A DNA stretch of 64,000 bases from Pseudomonas peli (GTDB lineage Bacteria; Pseudomonadota; Gammaproteobacteria; Pseudomonadales; Pseudomonadaceae): the NCBI RefSeq assembly GCF_900099645.1, contig NZ_FMTL01000001.1, positions 1,488,001 through 1,552,000 on the forward strand, written 5' to 3'. Below the pieces are notes generated by a model that saw only the letters and a program-made list of their open reading frames with translations, had not been told where the DNA came from and ran no database searches. The translations under genes and the position numbers were made by a program. Each line of letters opens with the position of its first letter. Positions within the stretch are counted from its first letter, which is position 1. Positions 1 to 7,862 of this stretch are shown here, one piece after another.

Positions 1-915
1 GCGCTGCGCATCGAACTGCGCGGGCAGCAGTGGGCCGATAATCCCGTAGCGGTTGCGTGTCGGCGTCATATACAGCGGCAGGCCGCCAGTCAGCACCAGG
101 CCCTGCTCGATGGATTTGTGGCAATTACGGTCGCACAGGGCGAACTGGTTTTCACCGACACAGGCCATAAAGATCGCCCGGTTGGAACCCGAGGTACCGT
201 TAAGTACCGAGTAGCTGGCGTGGGCGCCAAAGATCCGCGCCACATAGGCTTCGGAGTCTGCCACCGGGCCGCTGTGATCGAGCACTGAACCAAGGCTGCC
301 GCGCTCGATACCGCTGTCGGTGCGAAACAGGTTTTCCCCGAAGAAATCGAAGAATACCCGGCCCACCGGCGACTTGGTAAAGGCAATCCCGCCCTGATGC
401 CCCGGCGCAGCCCAGGAGTGCTCATCTTTCATGGTGTAGCGCAGCAGTGCATCGGTAAACGGCGGCAGCAGGTGCTCAAGGTAGCGGTTGATCGCGGCAA
501 TCACCCGACCGACGACAAAGGGCGCCGTGTCTTCGAGCATCCAAACGAACTCGTCGGCCAGCCCCATGGCCTCCACCGTGATGCTTTTCTTGGCATTACG
601 GTCGGCCATCAGAAATACCGGAACGTTTTCGTTGCGCTGGCGAATGCTACGCAGCAACTCCAGTGCCTGGGCATGGGAGCTGTCGTCATTCTTGCCCAGG
701 GTCCAATCGACGCAGATGCAATGCAGCGCCGCATCGGACATCACCGCCGCCAACCCATCCTCGTAGGAAGTGGCCTTGATCAGCTCGGCATTGCGGCTGG
801 CAAACTCGTCGACCAGCTCGTTGAGCACGCGCCCACGCATGCTAGTGGGGCTGCCGAGGTCATCGTCGACCATCAGCACGCGCATTTTCAGGGGTTTGTT
901 GGTTCGTCCAATCAT
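1..915 (-). CDS. Orn/Lys/Arg decarboxylase, PLP-dependent (N-terminal 305 residues, cut by window edge)
   Basis: This belongs to the family of basic amino acid decarboxylases that make polyamines or consume acid (arginine, lysine or ornithine to diamine plus CO2). The open frame runs unbroken from the ATG at 915 to base 1. Residues 11-130 form the CheY/flavodoxin-like N-terminal 'wing' domain (MRVLMVDDD near the start). Residues 165 onward begin the PLP fold, with the family motifs 'WAAPGHQGG', 'NGTSGSNRAIF' and 'CDRNCHKS'. The PLP lysine lies beyond the edge. GGAGG lies 7 nt before the ATG at 915, which decides the start over the ATG at 885. Which amino acid it uses cannot be told from this part. 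It is transcribed away from gcvH. Confidence 0.88.
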   Translation of the reverse strand, partial: MIGRTNKPLKMRVLMVDDDLGSPTSMRGRVLNELVDEFASRNAELIKATSYEDGLAAVMSDAALHCICVDWTLGKNDDSSHAQALELLRSIRQRNENVPVFLMADRNAKKSITVEAMGLADEFVWMLEDTAPFVVGRVIAAINRYLEHLLPPFTDALLRYTMKDEHSWAAPGHQGGIAFTKSPVGRVFFDFFGENLFRTDSGIERGSLGSVLDHSGPVADSEAYVARIFGAHASYSVLNGTSGSNRAIFMACVGENQFALCDRNCHKSIEQGLVLTGGLPLYMTPTRNRYGIIGPLLPAQFDAQR

Positions 916-994
916 CAACCTGCCTCCATCGTCCTTTTGCGCAAACGCAGTCGCACTGCCTATACCCTGACATCCATTAACCGTGCGGGGGTTA

Positions 995-1044
995 GTGCAT
1001 AGAAACCGGGGAATTGATGCATGCGCACTCAACGCACTATGCAC
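995..1044. promoter_or_regulatory. Inverted repeat upstream of the decarboxylase
   Basis: GTGCATAG at 995-1002 and its exact complement CTATGCAC at 1037-1044 are separated by 34 bp. They lie 80-130 bp upstream of the decarboxylase start, in the only non-coding stretch before it (916-1196). This could be a regulator's split operator. No regulator gene is adjacent. Apart from this repeat and the terminator at 1197 I see nothing else in this gap. Confidence 0.25.
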
Positions 1045-1196
1045 CGAGCAGCGAAACATCTTGTGACATGGATCAACAGCCTAGTCAGCATCGCGGGCCG
1101 CGCAAACTTTCTGACCGAACAAACAGCTGAGTGCGACGAATAGCCGTGCTAGAGCGGCACAGTGCCATTACGAGCGATGGGCAAAGACGCAGAAAC

Positions 1197-1227
1197 AACA
1201 AAGCCCCGCGAGGCGGGGCTTTGTTTT
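1197..1227 (-). terminator. Intrinsic terminator after gcvH
   Basis: A GC stem (AAAGCCCCGC / GCGGGGCTTT, 3-nt loop) is flanked by A-rich and T-rich tracts. It begins 18 bp past the gcvH stop. The flanks make it plausible in both directions, so it may also insulate the divergent decarboxylase promoter. Confidence 0.85.
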
Positions 1228-1244
1228 GCAGCTAAGCGGGAGGC

Positions 1245-1634
1245 TTAGGCGTCGCTATCGGCTGTGGCCTTGTAAGCGGCCGCATCCAGCAGCTTGTCCA
1301 GCTCGCTGGCATCGCTCGGCTTGAGCTTGAAGAACCAGCTGCCGTACGGATCGCTGTTGACGCTTTCCGGGCTGTCGGCCAGTCCGTCATTGATCGCGAT
1401 GACTTCACCGGAAACGGGTGCATAGATGTCGGATGCGGCCTTGACCGATTCCACCACCCCGGCTTCCTGACCGGCATTCAGGCTCTTGCCGACTTCTGGC
1501 AGCTCGATGAATACCACATCACCCAGGGCTTCCTGCGCGTGATCGGAAATGCCTACGGTAACGCTGCCATCGGCTTCCAGGCGCGCCCACTCGTGGCTGG
1601 CGGCGTAACGCAGATCGGCGGGGATATTGCTCAT
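1245..1634 (-). CDS. gcvH: Glycine cleavage system H protein
   Basis: This 129-residue lipoyl carrier shuttles the aminomethyl group of glycine between the P, T and L proteins in the cytoplasm. The lipoylated lysine is K65 in 'ESVKAASD', and the N-terminal 'RYAASHEW' and C-terminal '[10 protein letters not shown]' blocks are typical. The length is normal for the family. The ATG at 1634 is chosen because AGGA lies 7-8 nt upstream and homologues begin MSNIP or MSxIP. An in-frame extension to 1742 carries no family similarity. It is the second gene after gcvT, separated by 142 bp, and is followed by a terminator. No gcvP follows. Confidence 0.97.
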   Translation of the reverse strand: MSNIPADLRYAASHEWARLEADGSVTVGISDHAQEALGDVVFIELPEVGKSLNAGQEAGVVESVKAASDIYAPVSGEVIAINDGLADSPESVNSDPYGSWFFKLKPSDASELDKLLDAAAYKATADSDA

Positions 1635-1776
1635 GTGTCGTTCCTCATCTGACATGACGGCGACCACGCCGTCATGGAAATTTAGCAGGCCTTGGCCATA
1701 CCGAAAGAAAGTCTTTAAAAACCTAGCGAGCCGCTCCAACACGGGCGCTCTCGACCATCCATGGCTAACTCAAGGC

Positions 1777-2859
1777 TTAGATAAGCGCCTTGCCGTTACG
1801 CACAAAACTCGGCTTGACCACCCGCACCGGGTACCACTTGCCGCGAATCTCAACCTCGGCGCGCTCCTGAGTCGCCGCCGGCACGCGGGCCAGGGCGATG
1901 GATTTACCCAGGGTCGGCGAGAAGCTGCCGCTGGTAATCTCACCTTCGCCCACGCCCTCAACCCGCACCACCTGATGCGCACGCAGCACGCCGCGCTCTT
2001 CCAGCACCAGGCCCACCAGCTTGGAGGGAACGCCTTCGGCCTTCTGCTTCTGCAGCGCGACACGGCCAACGAAACCACGGCTGGCCGGCTCCCAGGCGAT
2101 GGTCCAGGCCATGTTGGCGGCCAGTGGGGTAACACTTTCGTCCATGTCCTGGCCGTAAAGGTTCATCCCGGCTTCCAGGCGCAGGGTGTCGCGCGCGCCG
2201 AGGCCAATCGGGGAAATCCCGGCACCGACCAGCTCATTAAGGAAGGCCACTACTTCGCTGGCGGGCAGCATGATTTCCAGGCCGTCTTCGCCGGTGTAAC
2301 CGGTGCGGGCGATAAACCACTCGCCATCAGGCTGGCCTTCGAACGGCTTGAGGCTCTGAATCAGGTTGGCGCGCGACTGGCTGACCAGCTCGGCGGTCTT
2401 GCTGCGCGCATGCGGGCCTTGAATGGCCAACATTGCCAGTTCGGATCGCTCGTGCAATTGCACGTCGAAGTCGACGCTCTGCAGGTGCATCCAGGCCAGG
2501 TCCTTGTCACGCGTCGAGGCATTCACCACCACGCGGTAACCGAAGTCGGTGAGATAGACGATCAGGTCATCCACCACCCCGCCCTGCTCATTGAGCATGC
2601 CGCTGTAGAGGGCTTTACCGATACTTTGCAGGCGCTCGATGTCGTTGGCCAGCAAGTGTTGCAGATAGGCCTTGGCCTGGCTGCCACTGACATCCACCAC
2701 GGTCATGTGCGACACATCGAACACCCCGCAGTCGCGACGCACCTGATGGTGCTCCTCGACCTGCGAGCCATAGTGCAACGGCATGTCCCAACCGCCGAAG
2801 TCGACCATCTTGGCACCCAGAGCGAGGTGCAGGTCATAGAGCGGTGTGCGCTGTCCCAT
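1777..2859 (-). CDS. gcvT: Aminomethyltransferase (glycine cleavage T protein)
   Basis: The T protein takes the aminomethyl group from H protein and transfers the one-carbon unit to tetrahydrofolate, releasing ammonia. The 360-residue length is standard. Characteristic segments are '[20 protein letters not shown]' near residue 6, the folate-binding region with 'YTGEDGLEI' and '[12 protein letters not shown]', and a C-terminal barrel with '[13 protein letters not shown]'. Start at 2859: AAGGAG lies 7 nt before the ATG, and the longer frame to 2928 is unrelated sequence. It is the first gene of a gcvTH transcription unit, with its promoter in the 170-bp gap from the iron permease. Confidence 0.97.
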   Translation of the reverse strand: MGQRTPLYDLHLALGAKMVDFGGWDMPLHYGSQVEEHHQVRRDCGVFDVSHMTVVDVSGSQAKAYLQHLLANDIERLQSIGKALYSGMLNEQGGVVDDLIVYLTDFGYRVVVNASTRDKDLAWMHLQSVDFDVQLHERSELAMLAIQGPHARSKTAELVSQSRANLIQSLKPFEGQPDGEWFIARTGYTGEDGLEIMLPASEVVAFLNELVGAGISPIGLGARDTLRLEAGMNLYGQDMDESVTPLAANMAWTIAWEPASRGFVGRVALQKQKAEGVPSKLVGLVLEERGVLRAHQVVRVEGVGEGEITSGSFSPTLGKSIALARVPAATQERAEVEIRGKWYPVRVVKPSFVRNGKALI

Positions 2860-3029
2860 AAGTGTCTCCTTGCGGGCTGGGCAGTGCAGCGGCAACCCGG
2901 CTGAGCCCACACAATCGGGCACTGGCACGGGCTATCAAGATGATCGGCCGCTGCGAATGGCGCGCATTGTAGCCGCAACACCGGGGGCGGTCATCCCAAC
3001 GTAGCAGCCTGTCGCGCAGGCCCGTTTGG

Positions 3030-4646
3030 CTAACCGTGACGGCGCGCCGAACGGCGGATCAGCAGAATCACCGGCAACAGGCCGACCAGTACCAGAGTCA
3101 GGGCCGGCAGCGCAGCGCGTGCCCACTCGCCTTCACTGGTCATTTCAAACACCCGCACCGACAGCGTGTCCCAGCCGAAGGGGCGCATCAACAGGGTGGC
3201 GGGCATTTCCTTGAGCACATCGACGAACACCAGCAGCGCCGCCGACAGCGCACCCGGCACCAGTAGGGGCAGATAGACCTTGAAGAACAGCCCGACGCCG
3301 CCAACACCGAGGCTGCGCGACGCTTCCGGCAAGGAGGGGCGGATGCGCGCCAGACTGTTTTCCAGCGGCCCGTAGGCCACCGCCATAAAGCGGATCATAT
3401 AGGCCAGCAGCAGCGCCGACAGGCTGCCGAGCAGAATCGGCTTGCCCGCACCGCCCAGCCAGCTAGACAGCGGAATCACCAGCTCACGGTCCAGATAACT
3501 GAAGGCCAGCATAATCGCCACCGCCAGCATCGAACCCGGCAAGGCATAGCCGAGGTTGGCCACGCCGACAGTGCCGCGCATCAAACGGGTCGGGGTCAAG
3601 CGCCGGGAGAACGCCAACAGCAAAGCCACGCTGACGGTGATCAGCGCCGCCATCGCGCCCAGATACAAGGTGTGCAGGATCAATGCGCTGTAGCGTTCAT
3701 CCAGATCGAAACGACCGCGCTGCCAGAACCAGACGATCAGCTGCAGCACCGGGATAACAAAGCCACAGGCGAACACCAGGCCGCACCAGGCACTGGCGGC
3801 CAGCGCCTTGCCACCCTTGAGGTGATACAGCGCCTTGCCGCGCGGCCGCTCATTCACCGGACGCACCGCACCGCGGGCGCGGCGTTCGCCGTAGAGCACC
3901 AACATCACCGCCAGCAGCAGCAGGCTGGCCAGCTGGGTGGCGCTGGTCAGGCTGTAAAAGCTGTACCAAGTCTTGTAGATGGCCGTGGTGAAGGTGTCGA
4001 AGTTGAACACCGAGACCGCGCCGAAATCTGCCAGGGTTTCCATGATGGCCAGCGCCAGACCGGCGCCAATCGCCGGGCGCGCCATCGGCAAGGCGACGCG
4101 CCAGAACGCACGCCAGGGGCTCAGACCAAGCACCCGCGCCGCTTCCATCAAGCCCTTGCCCTGGGCCAGAAAGGCATTGCGCGCGAGCAGGTAGACGTAG
4201 GGGTAGAACACTAGCACCAACACGATGATCACCCCGCCGGTGGAACGCACCCGGGGAAAGCGTACGTCACTGCCAAACCACTCGCGCAGCAGCGTCTGCA
4301 GCGGGCCGGCGAAATCCAGCAGGCCGACAAACACGAACGCCAGTACATAGGCGGGAATGGCAAATGGCAGCATCAGCGCCCAGTCCAGCCAGCGCCGACC
4401 GGGGAACTCACAGAGGCTGGTGAGCCAGGCCAGGCTGACGCCGAGCAGCGTCACCCCCACGCCCACACCGAGGACCAACACCAGGGTATTGCCGAGCAGA
4501 CGCGGCAACTGGGTTTGCCACAGGTGCGCCCAGATCTGCTGGTCGACCTCGTGCCAGCTAAACATCAGCACGCTCAGCGGCAGCAGCACCAGCAAGGCAA
4601 CGGCAAAGGCGATGGGGTACCAGCGGCGCTGGGCAGGATGGGCCAC
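3030..4646 (-). CDS. fbpB: Fe(III) ABC transporter permease, fused two-domain type
   Basis: This inner-membrane permease (538 residues) carries two fused binding-protein-dependent permease domains, each with about six transmembrane segments, as in FbpB/HitB/FutB iron importers. The two EAA-type cytoplasmic loops are visible as 'EAARVLGLSPWRAFWRVALP' around residue 175 and 'EASRSLGVGGVGLFFKVYLP' near residue 440. The start is a GTG at 4646 preceded by GAGG. The substrate-binding gene lies upstream on the same strand, separated by a terminator and a long palindrome. No ATPase gene is adjacent, so the ATP-binding subunit must be encoded elsewhere. Iron is inferred from the partner protein. Confidence 0.9.
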   Translation of the reverse strand: MAHPAQRRWYPIAFAVALLVLLPLSVLMFSWHEVDQQIWAHLWQTQLPRLLGNTLVLVLGVGVGVTLLGVSLAWLTSLCEFPGRRWLDWALMLPFAIPAYVLAFVFVGLLDFAGPLQTLLREWFGSDVRFPRVRSTGGVIIVLVLVFYPYVYLLARNAFLAQGKGLMEAARVLGLSPWRAFWRVALPMARPAIGAGLALAIMETLADFGAVSVFNFDTFTTAIYKTWYSFYSLTSATQLASLLLLAVMLVLYGERRARGAVRPVNERPRGKALYHLKGGKALAASAWCGLVFACGFVIPVLQLIVWFWQRGRFDLDERYSALILHTLYLGAMAALITVSVALLLAFSRRLTPTRLMRGTVGVANLGYALPGSMLAVAIMLAFSYLDRELVIPLSSWLGGAGKPILLGSLSALLLAYMIRFMAVAYGPLENSLARIRPSLPEASRSLGVGGVGLFFKVYLPLLVPGALSAALLVFVDVLKEMPATLLMRPFGWDTLSVRVFEMTSEGEWARAALPALTLVLVGLLPVILLIRRSARRHG

Positions 4647-4671
4647 GCAAAATCCTCAAGACAAAAACACA

Positions 4672-4695
4672 ACGCCCCGGGCTAAGCCGGGGCGT
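4672..4695 (-). terminator. Intrinsic terminator between fbpA and fbpB
   Basis: A nine-base-pair GC stem (ACGCCCCGG / CCGGGGCGT, loop of 6) is followed on the minus strand by TGTGTTTTTG. It lies 25 bp before the fbpB start and 160 bp after the fbpA stop. Partial read-through would give more binding protein than permease. Confidence 0.75.
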
Positions 4696-4731
4696 CGAGT
4701 ATAACTGCGTGCGTAGAGTTAGAACCTGATT

Positions 4732-4850
4732 ACGATTTCGCGAGCTAGAGTCCTGCAAGGCAAAAACAGGCGAGGAAGCGGAGTGTACTTTTGTACATGA
4801 GCATTCCGAGCCTGTTTTTAACGCCGCAGGGCCGACGCGCAGCAAATCGT
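4732..4850. repeat. 119-bp imperfect palindrome (MITE-like intergenic element)
   Basis: The left arm starts ACGATTTCGCGAGC and the right arm ends GCGCAGCAAATCGT. They pair across roughly 55 bp with mismatches, and the centre is TGTAC-TTT-TGTACA near 4791. Within the arms, 'CAAAAACAGGCGAGGAAGC' is mirrored by 'GCATTCCGAGCCTGTTTTT'. It ends 7 bp short of the fbpA stop codon. I recall similar elements in other Pseudomonas intergenic regions, so it is probably a multicopy, non-autonomous repeat. No second copy is obvious in this window. Confidence 0.8.
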
Positions 4851-4857
4851 TATGGTC

Positions 4858-5859
4858 TTAGTTCCAGCCAGCGCGGTCCATCAGCATGGTGGCTTCGGCC
4901 TGGCGCTTGCCAGCCACTTCGGTGGCGATGGTATCGGCCTTGAAAGTACCCCAGGCAGCCACTTCGGCAGACGGCTCAACCGCCGGGTTGGCCGGGAACT
5001 CCTGGTTAACGCCGGCGAAGATGGTCTGCGCTTCTTCGGTGGTCATCCACTCCAGCAGCTTGCGTGCGGCTTCGGCGTTTGGCGCGTACTTGGTCACACC
5101 GGCACCGGCCAGGTTGACGTGCACGCCACGGTCGTTCTGGTTCGGCCAGTACGGCTTGACTTTCAGATCCGGCTGCTGCTGGTGCAGGCGGCCGTAGTAG
5201 TAGGTGTTGGTGATGCCAACGTCGCACTGGCCGGCGTCGATGGCTTGCAGCAGCGCGGTGTCATCGGCGAACACGTCGGTGGCCAGGTTGTTGACCCAGC
5301 CCCTGACGATTTCTTCAGTTTTGGCCGCGCCATGGGTTTCGATCAGGGTGGCGGTCAGCGACTGGTTGTAGACCTTCTTGCTGGTACGCAGGCACAGGCG
5401 GCCTTCCCAGTTCTTGTCAGCCAGGGATTCGTAGGTGCTCAGCTCGCTCGGTTTAACCCGCTCGGTGGAGTAGAAGATGGTCCGCGCGCGCAGCGACAGG
5501 CCGGTCCAGCTGTCAGTGCTGGAGCGGTACTGGGCCGGGATATTGGCGTTGATAAGCTCAGATTTGGTCGGCTGCAGCACGCCTTCCTGCTCGGCTTGCC
5601 AGAGGTTGCCGGCGTCTACGGTGATCAGCAGGTCAGCCGGGGTATTGGCACCTTCAGCCTTCAGACGCGCGATCAGCGGCGCTTCCTTGTCGGTGATGAA
5701 CTTGACCTTAACCCCGGTTTTGGCGGTGTAGGCATCGAACACCGGCTTGATCAGCTCGTCGATACGCGAGGAATACACCACCACTTCATCGGCGGCCTGC
5801 GCTGTGCTGGCGAGCGCAGTGAGGGAGAGTGCGGCGAACAAGCCTTTGCTTACCTGCAT
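4858..5859 (-). CDS. fbpA: Periplasmic Fe(III)-binding protein of ABC importer
   Basis: This 333-residue periplasmic binding protein (FbpA/HitA/FutA family) delivers ferric iron to the inner-membrane permease. It has a classical signal peptide (positively charged start, hydrophobic stretch, cleavage after 'AQA' near residue 22). The iron-ligand features of the family are present: 'VVYSSR' at the start of the mature protein and the paired tyrosines in 'NTYYYGR' around residue 220. The ATG at 5859 has GAGG upstream. The leader region (5860-5970) is AT-rich and contains an ACGAGTT/AACTCGT inverted repeat. I could not find a convincing Fur box. Confidence 0.93.
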   Translation of the reverse strand: MQVSKGLFAALSLTALASTAQAADEVVVYSSRIDELIKPVFDAYTAKTGVKVKFITDKEAPLIARLKAEGANTPADLLITVDAGNLWQAEQEGVLQPTKSELINANIPAQYRSSTDSWTGLSLRARTIFYSTERVKPSELSTYESLADKNWEGRLCLRTSKKVYNQSLTATLIETHGAAKTEEIVRGWVNNLATDVFADDTALLQAIDAGQCDVGITNTYYYGRLHQQQPDLKVKPYWPNQNDRGVHVNLAGAGVTKYAPNAEAARKLLEWMTTEEAQTIFAGVNQEFPANPAVEPSAEVAAWGTFKADTIATEVAGKRQAEATMLMDRAGWN

Positions 5860-5970
5860 GGTGTAATGCCTCTTGGTATAGACGAGTTAAGGTGCCAAAT
5901 AGTAGTGAATGACATTTAGGTTCTCAACTCGTTATCTATTTAAACCTGTAACAAGTGCCTTCAATCCTCC

Positions 5971-7620
5971 TTATGCCACCGCCTGCTGCGCGGCCAACTG
6001 CTTGGCCTGCTCACGCAAAACAAACTTCTGCACCTTGCCGGTGCTGGTTTTCGGCAGGCAGGTAAACACCACGCAGCCCGGCACCTTGAAACGCGCCATA
6101 CGCTGCTGACAGAAGGCGATTACTTCCTCGGCCGTCAGCTCGGCACCTGGCTTGAGGGTGACAAAAGCGCAGGGGGTTTCGCCCCATTTGGCATGGGCCA
6201 TGGCCACCACAGCGGCTTCGAGGATCTGCGGATGGCGATACAGCACGTCTTCCACCTCGATGGAGGAGATGTTCTCGCCGCCGGAAATGATGATGTCCTT
6301 GCTGCGATCCTTGATCTCCACATAGCCGTCAGCGTGCCACACCGCCAGATCGCCGGAGTGGAACCAGCCACCGGCAAAGGCCTCGGCGGTGGCAGAGGGG
6401 TTTTTCAGGTAGCCCTTCATCACCACGTTGCCGCGCATCATGATTTCGCCGATGGTCTGGCCGTCTTTCGGCACCGGTTGCAGGGTGTCCGGGTCGGCCA
6501 CCATCAGGCCGTCGAGCAGCGGCGCTCGCACGCCCTGGCGGGACTTCAGGCGCGCACGCTGCTCCGGGCTTTCACTGTCCCACTCGCTTTTCCACTCGCA
6601 AGCCACGCTGGGGCCGTAGGTTTCGGTCAGGCCATAAACGTGGGTAACGCGGAATTCCAGGGCTTCCATGGCTTCGATTACCGCAGCGGGTGGCGCGGCG
6701 CCGGCGGTGAGCACTTTTACCGGCTGGGTCTTCAGCTCTTTTAGCGCCTCATCAGCGTTGGCCAGCATATTCAGTACGATGGGCGCACCGCAGAAATGGT
6801 CGACGCCATGCTCGGCGAGCAACGGGTAGATGGCTTCGGCACGCACATGGCGCAGGCACACGTTGACCCCGACATAGGCGGCCAGCGCCCAGGGGAAGCA
6901 CCAGCCGTTGCAGTGGAACATCGGCAGCGTCCACAGGTACACCGGGAAGCGGCTCATGTCCCAGCACATGGCGTTGGACAGCGCATTTAGGTGTGCGCCA
7001 CGGTGATGATAAACCACGCCTTTGGGGTTGCCGGTGGTGCCGGAGGTGTAATTGAGGGAGATCGCCTGCCACTCATCAGCCGGCAACTGCCAGGCATAGT
7101 TCGGGTCACCTTCGGCCAACAGCGCCTCGTACTCCAGCTGACCGATCAGCAGACCGTCAGCGTATTCCGGGTCATCGATACCAATCACCAACGGCGGCTG
7201 TGGCAAGTGGCCGACCACGCGCTGGGCCAACTCGCCGAACTCCTTGTCCACCAGCAACACCTTGGCTTCGCCGTGCTGCAGGATAAAGGCGATGGCTTCG
7301 GCATCCAGGCGGGTATTGATGGCATTCAGCACGGCACCGCACATCGGCACACCAAAATGCGCCTCGAACATCGCCGGGCCGTTGGGCGCGATCACCGCCA
7401 CCGTGTCGCCCAGGCCGATGCCACGCTGGGCCAGCGCCGAGGCCAAACGAATACTGCGGCTATAGGTTTCGCCCCAGGTCTGCCGCAGGCTGCCATTAAT
7501 CAGCGCCAGGCGCTGCGGGTAGACGCTGGCGGCGCGCTCAAGAAAGCTCAGCGGGCTGAGCGCCTGAAAATTTGCTGCATCACGGGGCATGCCGTATTCG
7601 TAGGGATTGACGCTGTGCAT
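5971..7620 (-). CDS. Acyl-CoA synthetase (AMP-forming)
   Basis: This ANL-superfamily ligase activates a carboxylic acid as acyl-AMP and then acyl-CoA. It has 549 residues. The phosphate loop is 'YTSGTTGNPKGV' (about residue 185), followed by 'GLTETYG', the hinge aspartate region 'GWFHSGD', and the C-terminal catalytic lysine in 'PKTSTGKVQKF'. The closest groups I know are medium-chain or methylmercaptopropionate (DmdB-type) CoA ligases, so the substrate is probably a short or medium-chain fatty acid. The ATG at 7620 is chosen for its GGAG 7 nt upstream. The longer frame to 7719 is not conserved. It is divergent from fabY across a 242-bp gap. Confidence 0.9.
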   Translation of the reverse strand: MHSVNPYEYGMPRDAANFQALSPLSFLERAASVYPQRLALINGSLRQTWGETYSRSIRLASALAQRGIGLGDTVAVIAPNGPAMFEAHFGVPMCGAVLNAINTRLDAEAIAFILQHGEAKVLLVDKEFGELAQRVVGHLPQPPLVIGIDDPEYADGLLIGQLEYEALLAEGDPNYAWQLPADEWQAISLNYTSGTTGNPKGVVYHHRGAHLNALSNAMCWDMSRFPVYLWTLPMFHCNGWCFPWALAAYVGVNVCLRHVRAEAIYPLLAEHGVDHFCGAPIVLNMLANADEALKELKTQPVKVLTAGAAPPAAVIEAMEALEFRVTHVYGLTETYGPSVACEWKSEWDSESPEQRARLKSRQGVRAPLLDGLMVADPDTLQPVPKDGQTIGEIMMRGNVVMKGYLKNPSATAEAFAGGWFHSGDLAVWHADGYVEIKDRSKDIIISGGENISSIEVEDVLYRHPQILEAAVVAMAHAKWGETPCAFVTLKPGAELTAEEVIAFCQQRMARFKVPGCVVFTCLPKTSTGKVQKFVLREQAKQLAAQQAVA

Positions 7621-7862
7621 TGTTGTTCTCCAGCTGGGCGTTGTGCGCAGAGACCATAGCAGCCGTAAGGTTTTTGCGATGCGCGACCTTGGTCGAAACC
7701 GTGACTCGCAAGTCAGCAATCACGTCAGCATAGGCATCCGAACAGCCATGCTGGGCGCTTGATCGCGGCGCAATAACCGCCGCAGAGCGTTCCAGACTGC
7801 GTGACAAGCCTCCATAGCCTTATCTCGGTTTGTCTGGCGTTATCTTTTCAAGGAGTTATCGA

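Noticed and set aside
397-1002. Plus-strand frame at the left end
   Set aside because: The minus strand reads a clear decarboxylase here, so this is its mirror frame.
1060-1085. FNR/Anr-like box (TTGTG...ATCAA)
   Set aside because: The half-sites are six bases apart instead of four and one does not match, so it is not a credible site.
1627-2904. Long plus-strand frame (425 residues) opposite gcvT
   Set aside because: It is antisense to a certain gene, His/Gln-rich without a recognisable domain, and typical of GC-rich mirror frames.
2860-3029. Possible glycine riboswitch before gcvT
   Set aside because: The 170-bp gap lacks the tandem aptamer core motifs I know, so I do not call one.
5860-5970. 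Fur box before fbpA
   Set aside because: The AT-rich leader has no run of GATAAT-like units good enough to call, although iron control is expected.
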